A stretch of 64,000 nt of DNA from Onchidella celtica (lineage: Eukaryota; Mollusca; Gastropoda; Systellommatophora; Onchidiidae): positions 8,850,001-8,914,000 of the forward strand of contig OZ007580.1 of assembly GCA_963931925.1 (NCBI GenBank). Reading direction: 5' to 3'. Below the pieces are notes generated by a model. That model saw only the letters and a program-made list of their open reading frames with translations, was not told the DNA's origin and made no database searches. Positions 1 through 10,091 of this stretch are shown here, piece after piece (the stretch's first letter is position 1; each line of letters starts with the position of its first letter). The translations under genes were made by a program, and so were the position numbers.

Positions 1-242
1 GACCCATCACGAAGATAAAAGCTGCGGTTCTGATCTAATGAAACTGAGACAGATTTCTAGCTTACTTGTCCTGGTCAAAATAACCGCCTAGGGCGTCCAG
101 TTTGCCTCTTTTCATTAATTTTACCGCTTTAACTCATAATTATGACCGTCCTGTTGGTGCATCAACATTGCCCACTGATTGGTATAACTACCTGATTTAA
201 TCATCGATCAGTGGAGAAATTGGTAGCAAGCTGACGAATCTG

Positions 243-446
243 AAGCTGTGATTCCACGTGTACGGACACGGAAAACGAAAACGGAAACGTCAAAAACCCG
301 CCAAGTAGCGAAATAGCACGAATGTTTTCATGTACCGGGAAACGCCGTTTCTGTGCACATGGACACACTCTTTCTTTTCACTGCTTGGTGGATTTTTTCA
401 TGTTTCCGTTGCTGCTTCCTTTTCCGTACACATGAAAACACAGCTT
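243..446. repeat. palindromic (foldback) element, family P
   Basis: The two halves are an imperfect inverted repeat of about 75 bp each. The left arm begins AAGCTGTGATTCCACGTGTA and the reverse complement of the right arm begins AAGCTGTGTTTTCATGTGTA. Both arms carry ACGGAAACRT and a CCRCCAAG/CCGCCAAG block further in. Related copies lie at 58443-58721. No coding capacity is visible. Probably a non-autonomous inverted-repeat element; its superfamily cannot be named and no target duplication was found. Confidence 0.55.
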
Positions 447-665
447 GAGGCTTTCAGTTCAGACCGTGCGCGTGGTGGAAGAGGGGATGGTTGGACGGGT
501 TAAATCCTTTTTCAGTACAATAAAATTATATCATAACACTACATAAATTCCCAGAGATGCAGGGAGGGAGAAGATATCTCCCGGGGATGTTTAGATACGA
601 GGAAGTCAGGTGGTGGAAGGTATAGTTTTGTTCTCTTCAGGATTAGCATTTATCTTGTAGCTTTC

Positions 666-848
666 GGTAGGATCGAGTACCTAGTCTTCTCGGATAAGGA
701 CGAAAAATTCGGAGGGCCCGTGTGCACGTTAAAGAAACCTTGGCAGTTGGAAATCGTAAAGAGTAGGCCGTACAGGCTGCTGCCCGGGCAAAATTGAAAC
801 TAAAAAATTAATAGATTAAATTTCGGCCATATCACCTCCCCCCCCCCT
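666..848 (+). mobile_element. SINE fragment (core region, 5'-truncated)
   Basis: Contains the core shared by the other SINEs in the window: GTCTTCTCGGATAAGGACG, then CCCGTGTGCACGTTAAAG, TTGGCAGTTGGAAATCG and GCCCGGGCAAAATTG. It ends in a poly-C tract. The tRNA-like head is missing on the left and the normal 3' tail is missing on the right. Confidence 0.7.
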
Positions 849-1159
849 CCATATCTCCAACAAAAAAAAAATGTATATAATTCATTATTAGTTACTAAAA
901 ATAGGAAGAACCCCTAAAGGCAGCCTACACGGAGGAATGCACCTCCTGCAACACTGTTGATTCCACGCGTATCGACCATGTCGTTCCAACGGATTAAATC
1001 AAAACTGTCGAGAGGGGGAAAGTGCACCATGGGCTAGGCACTTTCTCCATACCCACAGCCCAGGCATGCAGCACAAAAACTATTTAGCTGCTGACCGTGT
1101 GCCAAGCTGAAAAGAGCCAATTATGTACCTTTCAGTCTCGCAGACCTGTGTCTAGACAC

Positions 1160-1617
1160 ACCCGGAACAGACAGACGGACGGACGGACGGACAGACAGAC
1201 AGACAAACAGACAAGCAGAGAAACAGATAGACATAGACAGACACGCAGACAGACAGATAGACATGTAGACAGACATGCAGACAGACAGACAGTCAGACAA
1301 ACAGACATGTAGACAGACACGCAGACAGACAGTCAGACAAACAGACAGACAGACATGTAGACAGACACGCAGACAGTCAGACAAACAGACAGACAGACAT
1401 GTAGACAGACACGCAGACAGACAGACATGTAGACAGACACGCAGACAGACAGACAAACAGACATGTAGACAGACACGCAAACAGACAGACGGACAGACAG
1501 ATGGACAGACAGACAGACATGTAGACAGGCAGATAAAGAGACACATAGACAGACATACAGAAAAACAGATAGGCAAATAGACGGACAGACAGACAGATCT
1601 ATAGACAGACAGATCAA
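1160..1617. repeat. (CAGA)n array with higher-order units
   Basis: Almost pure CAGA tetranucleotides interrupted by a recurring ACATGTAGACAGACACG block, so a longer unit of roughly 30-50 bp is superimposed on the 4-bp repeat. Open frames on both strands here are repeat read-through and not genes. A short related CAGA/CATA tract recurs near 1870-1910. Confidence 0.9.
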
Positions 1618-1948
1618 TTTGTTTATTTCCATCAAATACATTTCAAATGTACTCGTACAGTATCAATATTGTGGAAACAATAAATGGCATTGCACAGGAG
1701 CGGAAATACGCGCTATGGTCTCTTTCATTCTTGCTTTCCAAATCTGCTGGTGTGATGAATATCGGTGTAACGCAGAAATTAATGATGTCAACTTCGATGC
1801 AGAGATGATGCCAACATACACATCCAGACAGAGAGACTGACTGAAGGACCGATCAGCGAGTGGACGGGCGGGCGGACGGACAGACAAACAGAGAGACATA
1901 CATACATACACAAACAGATCCAGCCATGTTTTAAACTGTATAATTTTA

Positions 1949-2387
1949 TCTTATTATAATTGAGCTAGAGCGCGAACCTGTAAGCAGCTAAAACTTCGCG
2001 AATACGCCATCAAAAATTACGAAACTTGGTGTACTTCATCAATTTTTGACGAAGAGTTACGTGGACACATTCATTTTGAACAAAATATCAGTCTTTACTA
2101 TTATTTATATTAAAAAATTTTGAGCCGCAAAAAACAGACGCATTTTCATCGGATAGAACCGAAAAGTGTGACCGGAAATTGCGTCCTTGACCTCTCTTTA
2201 CACAATGGGAGTCGAAAATCAAAATAATATCATCTGTATATTTCTACGTGAAATGGTGGTGTAACAGCAAGTTCTCTTAGTCATTACATCGAATCCAAAT
2301 GCCATTTTAATGTAGCCTAGATCTGGATATACCACTGGGCTTGGTACGTGGAAAATTTGCAAGATTTATCTTGTGCGGGTCCGCTGG
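1949..2387 (+). mobile_element. non-autonomous Helitron-like element, copy 1
   Basis: Begins TCTTATTATAATTGAGC directly after an A. It ends in a GCAAGATTTATCTTG near-palindrome followed about 10 nt later by CTGG and then a host T. That is the Helitron signature: 5' TC, 3' hairpin, CTRR end, insertion between A and T. Two further copies (24726-24979 and 40106-40523) have the same ends. No Rep/helicase coding sequence is present, so it would need an autonomous partner. Confidence 0.65.
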
Positions 2388-2770
2388 TACAAATAAATAC
2401 AAGACTAAAAGTGCATGACGATCAGCGCATGTGAGGGAAATCGCTGCGTTAAATCTGACGGCTGTTATCTGTTATAGAGCTGTCGCTTTAATTGCACAGT
2501 ATTAATTTTTCATGTACATCAAAGGTGTGGGGAGAACGTTGTGTTCAGTTTGCATGTGGGTTCCCTCTAACAGGTCGTAGCATAGAAATGGATACCGGCG
2601 TGCAGCTGCGAGAACCAGCTGGAACTACATTCAACTGAACTGCCGTGGTAACTGCAGGGTACTGGTTTTAATGGTGACATCAGACATTAAGTAAATGGTT
2701 GTGAATGGGATTTCGGAAAACGGGTGGGAGTGGTGCGGAGGGGTGGGGTGGGGTTGGGGGGGGGGGGGAG
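2388..2770. other. unassigned stretch
   Basis: Mixed-composition DNA with no convincing ORF or repeat relative in the window. Confidence 0.5.
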
Positions 2771-2993
2771 AAAGAGAGAGAGAGAGAAAGAGATGACACA
2801 GACCTAACGTCTGAGAGAGAGAGACAGACAGACAGAGACAGGAGAGACAGACAGAATGAATGTAGTGTATGTGAATATGTGAGAGAGAGAAAGAGAGAGA
2901 GAGGGAGAGAGAGAGAAGGAGATACAGAGGCAAACAGAGAGAGAGAAACAGAAAGGGAGAAAAACAGACACTAAGAGAGAGACAGAGAAAGAA

Positions 2994-3042
<49 letters not shown>

Positions 3043-3092
3043 AAGAAAGAAAGAAACAGAAAGAGAGAGAGAGGGGAGGGGGGGGGGAGGAA
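2771..3092. repeat. GA-rich microsatellite tract
   Basis: Long purine tract of GAGA, GACA and GAAA units. The apparent ORFs across it are low-complexity read-through. A poly-C run follows at about 3167-3187. Confidence 0.9.
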
Positions 3093-3189
3093 AGAGAAAG
3101 AGATTAGAGTGATGTTATTGATACTACAACGTTATAATCATCGGCCCTGTTTGGCTACAGCACAAATCCCCCCCCCCCCCCCCCCCGAC

Positions 3190-4320
3190 ACACACATATA
3201 TTTTGGTCAAAGTCAAAATCCGTAAAGAGAAAATCAAAACGAGGCCTAAGTTTGTTTGATAATTGATATACTCCCATCCCCAACCCCACCCCTTTGGCAA
3301 ACACAGCTGATAAAATTGTGATAACAGACCATGAAACAAAGCCACAAAAACATTCAGAAAATAGTATTTCAGAAAACCAAAATTCAGCACTGGTAGATGG
3401 GCCAAATTTGACACTGGCAAAGTTGGCCAGCATTTTCGAAAATCTTTTTGGCCAAGACTGCAGAAAAACCAAACCAAAACCAAAACCAAACCAAAAAAAA
3501 AACGATTGAACAGGCAAAATAAGGCCTAGAGAAATTTATAAAACGAAAACCCTGAAAATTATTTCTTTCACAGTGTGAAATAATTGGTAAAAAATTGTTT
3601 TGTTTCATTTTTTCACGGCATTTTCTCTTTTTCCAGACACTTTGTAGTCTTAAACATTGGCGGGCGAGACGTTTTTTTATTGGTTAAATTGGAATTCCAG
3701 TACCGGCGGCTATGACGAGTACTTTAGAACCAGCAGTACGCAGGCTCTTTCACGTCTTCGCCATAGTCTTCTGACATTCTTAAAAGCAATAATTATATAT
3801 TTCTCTTTCTGGGTCTATCCGTTATCTTAATTTTTGTGTCGCTTCGTTTTTTTTTTGCTTTTACTTGAGCCACAAACTGCGAAATATTATACAGACATTT
3901 CTGAGTTTGCTTTAGTTTTATTGAAAAGTTCAGTTATCCAGTACACGTTCATTCCCTATAGCTCCATTGAAAATGAAATTAAAAAAAAAAAACAACAAAA
4001 AAAAACTCTTAAAATAATCAGGGTAGTGCCAGCTTCTTTGGCGGCCACCCATAAAGTTCGTATGCTGGATGGGGTGGGGGCGGGGGTGCCCCCACAGTAT
4101 AAAGAGCGTACACTGGGTGGGTCTGTAAAGCGTGTGGGCACTTTTCAACCAAAGTAATGCATTAAAAAGTCTAATTACATGTACTTTTTTTTTCCAACAG
4201 AATAAATCGAAAAGGTTAAAAGATTAAAATTTTTTTTTTAATCTAAGCCATTTTACATGTAATTCTTATGAAACAGTTCGCACGTATTGGCACTTACAGC
4301 TACAGATCACCAAGGCCGTA
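3190..4320. other. unassigned stretch
   Basis: No gene recognised. Positions 4064-4180 weakly resemble 44584-44690 (shared AGCGTACAYTG, GCACTTTTCAA and AGTAATG blocks), which may be another old dispersed repeat. Short homopolymers are common. Confidence 0.4.
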
Positions 4321-4330
4321 TATATGCTCT

Positions 4331-4407
4331 GAGATAGAGAGAGATAGAGAGAGTGAGAGAAAGAGGGTGAGAGAAAGAAAGAGAGTGAGAGAGATGCAAA
4401 TGGAGAG
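4331..4407. repeat. GA-rich microsatellite
   Basis: GAGAGATAGAGAGAGTGAGA-type units. Confidence 0.85.
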
Positions 4408-4417
4408 AACAAGACTT

Positions 4418-4488
4418 TCTGTAAAGCGCCTAGAGCAAACTCGTTTGGATTAGGCGCTATTTAAATGATCTTCATTATTATTATTATA
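4418..4488 (+). repeat. LINE/SINE-type 3' tail with hairpin and ATT repeat
   Basis: AAAGCGCCTAGAGC and GATTAGGCGCTATTTAAAT can pair as a stem (GCGCCTA with TAGGCGC), followed by an ATTATTATTATTAT tail. This layout is typical of the 3' end recognised by L2/CR1-type LINE reverse transcriptases. The clade is an inference from memory, and the rest of the element is not recognisable upstream. Confidence 0.45.
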
Positions 4489-4489
4489 T

Positions 4490-5260
4490 AAAGGATATTC
4501 AATATGTTAAGGGCCGTTCGCTCGTACAAGTAGTTTGGGGGTGGTTGGAGCCAGGGGTATGACAAGCGCGCGAGGAAGGAAACAGAGTCAACAAAAGTCA
4601 AAACCGAGCGTACATATTCATGGGCGTCTCTTTTCCTCGACTTCATCGTGATCTTCAAGTAACGTTTAGTTTTCCCTCTCACTTCCATAGGTCTTCCAGC
4701 TACTACTTTTTGCTACCCGAGGCACATAATAATCAATTCGTCATATTCCATCCGTCGACTTGCGCGCGTATCATCGATGTCGACCACTTCCCCTCATAAT
4801 TGAACGAAAAAGAGCAGGGCTGACAGTATTTATACGCACTCAAATTGTGGACACGGAGAAGGAATGGCTCGTCTTGGTATTCTGTGTCTCGGCTTTACAT
4901 AATAACCTACGAAAATAGCAGTAACATTAATTATTTTTTTTTTTGCACAGTTAAGAAAATCATTTGATGAAAAAGACAAGACACACACAATCTTTATTCT
5001 TATCTTGTCCCCCGAACACCCTCAACTACCATCGACAAGGAAAAAAAAAAATCGAAGGCGAGCTTGATAACCCTCATCTGGCTATGCTTGACCAACGCCG
5101 CCCTGTCGTTATCTCAATGGTCAACAGTGACTGGATGCAAGCTGATCCGCCACCTCTACGGACCATCATCTTCATCCGTTTATCTCCATCCCCCCAGATC
5201 CTTTTTTTTTTTTTGTTGCTTCATTAGCTCTTTCAAAGATCTGGATCACCATCTTAGACA
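4490..5260. other. unassigned stretch
   Basis: No gene recognised. Positions 4863-4889 hold CTCGTCTTGGTATTCTGTG followed by TCTCGG, which recurs near 37190 and, reversed, at the window end. Confidence 0.4.
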
Positions 5261-5261
5261 C

Positions 5262-5487
5262 CCCCCCCCCCTCCTCCCCTCTCCTCCCCTCTCTGTTTTT
5301 TTTACTCTTCTCTGTCTATCTATCTATCTGTCTATCCATCCATCTATCTAGCTATCTATCTAACTATTTCTTCCCCCCCCCTCCTCTCTCTCTCTATCTA
5401 TCTATCACTGACTCTCTCTCTCTCTCTCTCTCTATTTGTCTCTTTCTCTCACACTCTCTTTCACACAAACACACACACACACACATT
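5262..5487. repeat. pyrimidine-rich tract with TATC/CATC/CT/CA repeats
   Basis: Successive poly-C, CTCC, TATC/CATC, CT and CA microsatellites. No coding signal. Confidence 0.85.
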
Positions 5488-5848
5488 CTTTCATAAGATA
5501 AAAATGACGAGGGAGAGGAAGAGAGATTCAAGGGACTGGGTGAAAAGAGAATGAGGCAATGCCATGAAGAATACAAAAGAAAAGAACGAAAGAAAAAAAA
5601 AGTCTCTTTTACCCTCCCACTGACATAACAGTTGACAAAGAATCCTTTCATGTGGGAAACTCCTGTAAGTAATGATGATAAAACAGATAATGAAGTATGT
5701 AATTGGCCATAATGAGGGCAAATCACGCCCCAGCTACAATCTACATCGTTCCTACATATTTAACAGAATTAACCACACAAAGTAAGCCACTGTTCTAAAA
5801 ATGATTTTCTAGAAAATTGCTTAAATTCTAGGATTGCACAAGCCACAG
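5488..5848. other. unassigned stretch
   Basis: Nothing recognised; only short chance ORFs. Confidence 0.4.
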
Positions 5849-6096
5849 TTACATACTCTTCTGTCAGGATTACGCTACAGTTACACATACTCTTCTGTCA
5901 GGATTACGCTACAGTTACACATACTCTTCTGTCAGGATTACGCTACAGTTACACATACTCTTCTGTCAGGATTACACTACAGTTACACACACTCTTCTGT
6001 CAGGATTACGCTACAGTTACACATACTCTTCTGTCAGGATTACGCTACAGTTACACATACTCTTCTGTCAGGATTACGCTACAGTTACACATACTC
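5849..6096 (+). repeat. 34-bp minisatellite, about 7 copies
   Basis: Seven nearly identical head-to-tail units of 34 bp, each containing TTACACATACTCTTCTGTCA and ending in CGCTACAG. The first unit lacks 2 bp, two others carry single substitutions, and a partial eighth follows. Because 34 is not a multiple of 3, a frame crossing three units gives a 34-residue protein period. The 140-aa open frame at 5834-6256 is therefore an arithmetic by-product and not a supported gene. Confidence 0.9.
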
Positions 6097-6273
6097 AGCA
6101 AGGTTAAATACCAATGTTCTGAACTGCCCTCTTAGGAGTATAGTATTTTCCCCTAAAAGAAAATCTGTTCATAGAAACTGTCTGTTTTTCGTAATGTTTT
6201 GTTTTATTTTCCCTTTCAAGTTTTCCAAACTAGGGGTGAGGTGGGTGTGTGTATGATTGTGTGTGTGCGTGTG

Positions 6274-6478
6274 AGGGGGAGAGAGAGAAAGAGAGAAGCA
6301 GGATAAAGGCTACAGGAGACAGAGAGAGACAGAAAAACAGAGGAAGAATCAGAGGACAGACACAGAGGGAGGCGTGGAGAGAGAGAGAGAGAGAGACCAA
6401 ACGAACGAGAGAGAGAGAGAGAGAGACCAAACGAACGAGAGAGAGAGAGAGAGAGAGACCAAACGAACGAGAGAGAGA

Positions 6479-6548
<70 letters not shown>

Positions 6549-6562
6549 GAGGAGAGAGGGAG
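6274..6562. repeat. GA tract with ACCAAACGAACGA higher-order unit
   Basis: GAGA repeats in which GACCAAACGAACGAGAGAG recurs three times at roughly 30-32 bp spacing before the tract becomes pure GA. Low complexity, non-coding. Confidence 0.9.
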
Positions 6563-7748
6563 GGGGAGTTAGGAGTGTTCTGTCCTGGGCCTTTTGGATC
6601 CCCCTCCCCTATTCCCTTTTTTTCCTTCATGTTTATCCATTCAGAAAGATCTATTTTTAGAAAACAGGTTTTTTGGGGGGGGGGGGGGTGGGGGTGGATA
6701 CTCATGTTATTTGTTTGTTCGTTTACAATTGCAGTATTCGCCCCTCTTTCTTGTGAGGAAGGGGCGATGCAGAATGTTCAGGTGTCCGCCTGTATGTTTA
6801 CTGACCACAATATTACCTCGCCTTTTGGCTACCATTCAGTTTCACACCTACATCTGATTATTCATCACACGTCTATTTCAGCCAATCCTCAAGTCCGCCC
6901 GCCCCCGTGACAAATCATCAGCTCTGGGGCTGATTTCAAGTACATCTCAGTTCTTCTTTCCCACCCCCACCCCTACCTCCCGCGCCCCCCCCCCCCCGTA
7001 TCCGCTACAAACACGTGCTTAACCCTTTCAGTGCCGGCTAAGTGAAATATGTACAATAGGCTTCACCGATTTTACCAAAATTCCCAAATAATTCTATGAC
7101 CTTAACCTTGCTCTTAAGTGAGACAAACATTGCATTTCGTACTATAGTCAGTTGATATGAGTAGCCTGAGCTTTACTCATGGCCTATTATTTGCCTCACT
7201 TTCGTCACTCAACAACTCTCTTTCATGGCTGACCTACTTTCGACCAGTTGGGTTTTCCCCAAAATCTTGTTTTGGGACTATTTCGAGGCTCAGCTGACCG
7301 CAAATAGTATTTTTTCTGCATATCCTTATTACAATTACAAACGGGTATTAATACTATTTCAACTCGTATCTTCAGCATGAAAAGTGGCATTTACAGGACC
7401 TGCGCATTACCAAAACTATGAAAAATCAGTTTTACAGCATCGACAAATCAAAAGGTTAATTTTGTCGCAGAAAATGGCTGTATCGCATGAGTGTCGTTTT
7501 CCTCTTTTTTTGTTTAAGCCTTTCCTTATCTTCTTCTTGAACTCCTCCCTCTTGAATGTCCAATACTTTCTGATATCAAAATATTTTCAGCGTTCAACTC
7601 AACTTTGAGTGGGTTCAGGATCAAACAGACAGATTATAATATCAACATATTACTAGTTTTATAATTGGAGAGTCAGTTTTCTCCTTTTTAATTTGTTTAA
7701 AAAAATTCCAAGACTCAATTTTTCTGTTTCAATGACATGAAACATGGG
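6563..7748. other. unassigned stretch
   Basis: No gene recognised. Contains a poly-G run near 6674-6690 and a poly-C run near 6985-6998. TTAACCCTTTCAGTGCC near 7020 resembles the end of the piggyBac-like MITEs at 25710 and 51283, but no matching right end was found. Confidence 0.4.
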
Positions 7749-8008
7749 TTTTGCATATCGATGGTGTCGGGTGCAAACCGGCAAAGTCCAAAAATTTCAT
7801 ATTACTTTATATAGTACCAATTTATGAAGCTTGGGATCCTGCATCATTATGTAAAAGTAGCTGTTACCATTATCCAGTAGAAATACTCAAAATAAGCATG
7901 TGATCAAACCAGCTAGGTTCATTTCCCCTTGGTTTTAGCGGCAGTTTTTTGTTTCTCCTGTAAAATTTGCTTATTTCGACTTGGCCGTTTTGCTCCTGAC
8001 ACCATCGG
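7749..8008. mobile_element. TIR element (MITE), family M1 copy 1
   Basis: About 260 bp with imperfect terminal inverted repeats of about 30 bp. The left end reads CGATGGTGTCGGGTGCAAAC and the reverse complement of the right end reads CGATGGTGTCAGGAGCAAAA. Position 16922-17184 holds a second copy with matching ends and interior, including TAGTACCAATTTATGAAG and GATCAAACCAGCTA. No ORF; superfamily unknown. Confidence 0.7.
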
Positions 8009-9252
8009 ATTGTATCAATTATAACTGCACGAAAATACACAGGTAAATTCAACCGAAAAAAAATGCCTTACTTCTACATTTTACATGAACAAAAAAATCA
8101 ATAAGAGGGAACAGAAGCAAGAAATACAGAGGTGGAGACGGACAGGCAAGCAAATAACCACAGAAAGCTAAATGGTAACTGAACGCAATGACTGTGAGTG
8201 CAGACAATGCGCCCTTTGAAGTAAACAAACTACGACTGCAGTCTTCGACCGATTGGAAAAGAGCAAACATGTCTTGAAAAACAACTTTCCATCATCGAAC
8301 TTTTTTTTTTTTATGAAGCTCTAAGGTTTGTCGCACATAATAATGTGATTTGGTTGCCTCACAGTCGCAACGCATTTTTTGAAATGATATAAGAGAATGA
8401 ATGAAGATGCTCATACAAGCTAAACTTGGGCACAATGCAGCGACAACGGGAACATGACACCAAGACAGGATTGTTGCCCAACAGCAAGTCGTATGTGCGC
8501 GCCTAGGCTGAAACTCCTAAGTCAAGGATTAGAATGGCCAGAAGTGAGAAACGGGGTCATCTGAAATTTTGACACCGAAATCTGAGCCTTAAAAATGTAT
8601 TGAAACTATAGGGAGGGCGAGACTATGTGAGACTTCCGTAGCAGAATAGCAGTCCCCGCCCCCTTCAATAAACCCTCCTCGAAAAAAAAAATGTTTCTAA
8701 TCTGAAACTACCAAAACGTGGGAATTGGAAAATTCAAATTTTATTAAATACCGACTTCATCGCAACCATCACCAATGTAACTCCTAGGGCAGTGGGCTGT
8801 GGACATACCAACTGTGTGTACAGTAGATGAAGATGACATTGGCTTGACACGAATTATTATCAATTGGATCCCGGGCACTTGGCCGCACCGACCACATTTT
8901 CCCGTTTATTAAACAAATCAGTTACATTGTATGCCCTACATTAATGTTAGGTTTTCATAATTTACTAGATACACTAAAGAGAATTTCGCTACAGACTCTA
9001 ATGAAAATGAGGAAAAGTAAAACTGAAATTTGGACACCAACAATTAGACCCAAAAATAAAGAAAAAGAAAAAGATGAAGGGCGGTGTCTTATCTGGTCGG
9101 TCGATCATTCGCTCAGCCGCCGGCCCGATGGCCGGTCACTTTTCAGAGGGTTTGAAATATATTTTTAAAATGATAGCACGTGTGTGGCGAAGGAACCAGA
9201 TAAAAAATGGAAAACTCCAACCATTCGGTACCTATTCATAACTGAGGTTAGA
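8009..9252. other. unassigned stretch
   Basis: No gene or repeat relative recognised. ORFs of 73-74 codons on either strand lack similarity to families I know and have no supporting features. Confidence 0.4.
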
Positions 9253-9429
9253 CCCGCATAGATCTAATACTCACGATACACGCGGCTACACCCGTGCAGC
9301 CTACTATCTGTGAGTCACATGGCAGCGGGTGACTGTTGAGGTAGGTCGAGTACCGTGTTTCTCAAGGTGGGGCGGCATGGCAACATTTTGGTGTGGCCGC
9401 GTGTATCGTGAGTATTAGATCTATGCGGG
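9253..9429. mobile_element. foldback MITE with 40-bp arms
   Basis: Arms 9253-9292 and 9390-9429 are inverted repeats with one mismatch; each contains CGCATAGATCTAATACTCAC or its complement. The central 97 bp is unrelated to the arms. No target duplication is obvious. The near identity of the arms suggests a fairly young insertion. Confidence 0.7.
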
Positions 9430-9640
9430 ATTGTTCAGAGAAATCTTCATTTCATAGTGTATTTTAACTCAGCTGTATAGATCTAGGTAGAATGCGCATA
9501 TCCACCATCTTGTCTGTCCGGACCCACTTAAGGCGTCGCGAACCAATCGGCGGTGAGTTCACTACAGTAAACAATGGCACGTGTGTATACGCACATGGGA
9601 GACGTTCGGTCAATTCTTTCACTTCCTTTCTCTTGTTTAC

Positions 9641-9724
9641 AGGGATGGTAGGGAATCGGACCAGTTTGGATACATCCTTTCCACCCCTGTCACAACAGTC
9701 AACTGCAATGCAACCAGCAGGCAT
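9641..9724 (-). CDS. candidate first exon of a THAP zinc-finger protein
   Basis: The minus strand from the ATG at 9722-9724 reads MPAGCIAVDCCDRGG, then KDVSKLVRFPTIP. The MPxxCxAxxCC start and the later RFP motif match the N-terminus of THAP domains, which are C2CH zinc-binding DNA-binding modules found in host regulators and P-element-type transposases. After exactly 28 codons the sequence is CCT followed by GTAAAC, a plausible splice donor in phase 0. Beyond it the open frame continues 58 codons without THAP features, as expected for intron. The second half of the domain (conserved W, CxxHF) is not visible nearby on the left, so the exon is incomplete. The start was chosen because Cys5 and Cys10 sit at normal THAP spacing from it. 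A chance match in a short frame remains possible. Confidence 0.35.
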
Positions 9725-9771
9725 TTTAACCGCTTAGACACATCTCGAAGTTACACTCATCAGCTGATCCA

Positions 9772-9827
9772 CCGGCCATCTTGTTTGGCGGAAGTACAAA
9801 ACAAAAACTCAGTGACGTCATGCGCAT
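9772..9827 (-). promoter_or_regulatory. compact promoter-like block (CRE, ETS, YY1-type motifs)
   Basis: On the minus strand, going toward the ATG at 9724, come TGACGTCA (9813-9820, CRE/ATF type, next to TGCGCA), ACTTCCG (9789-9795, ETS type) and CAAGATGGCCGG (9772-9783, YY1 type). This order within about 100 bp of a start codon resembles TATA-less animal promoters. The copy at 56225-56273 keeps all three motif classes although its coding part has decayed. Function is inferred from motifs only. Confidence 0.35.
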
Positions 9828-9835
9828 TCTACCTA

Positions 9836-10008
9836 TAGACAAACTGTTGTTTGCTTATGTCATGTTGATGGTTTGCTTGTTTGGCTTGGATTAAAACATC
9901 GGCCTAAACAGATGCAAGACTTGATTAGTTATGCGGAACCTGGCTAGACGTGGACATACTGAATATGTAAATATTTTTAAAATCTTGTTGTAAATACTGT
10001 CTACTAAC
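9836..10008. other. unassigned stretch
   Basis: Nothing recognised. Confidence 0.4.
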
Positions 10009-10091
10009 TGTCTGATCGGGGCAGGGCGGGGGCATTTTGGAAAATTGAATTGGAGAATGGGATAAAACAAAAAAAGGGTTGAGAGGCGCTG
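10009..10091. mobile_element. possible hAT-like element end
   Basis: The reverse complement of 10076-10091 is CAGCGCCTCTCAACCC, similar to hAT termini of the CAGYGNYTCTCAA type, and is followed inward by a G/C-rich and A-rich stretch. The other end was not identified. Confidence 0.3.

Larger units (their letters stand above)
9484..9835 (-). repeat. duplicated 5'-gene segment, possibly a mobile element
   Basis: The segment is bounded by an inverted 16-bp repeat, TAGGTAGAATGCGCAT at 9484-9499 and its complement at 9820-9835. About 300 bp inside it (9523-9831) are related to 55979-56280. Read on the minus strand it holds a promoter-like block, then an ATG and a short THAP-like exon. It could be the 5' end of a real gene with a duplicated pseudogene copy, or a short element that carries the start of a THAP-type (P-element-like) transposase gene. 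Confidence 0.45.

Noticed and set aside
1160-1617. CRISPR array
   Set aside because: Short tetranucleotide-based repeat without unique spacers, in a eukaryotic context.
1121-1641. Cys/Leu/Val-rich frames resembling a cysteine-rich peptide
   Set aside because: Product of CAGA repeats read on the minus strand; no signal peptide or stable Cys spacing beyond the repeat period.
7016-7040. Third piggyBac-like MITE (TTAACCCTTTCAGTGCC)
   Set aside because: The left end looks right, but no inverted right end with TTAA was found within a plausible distance.
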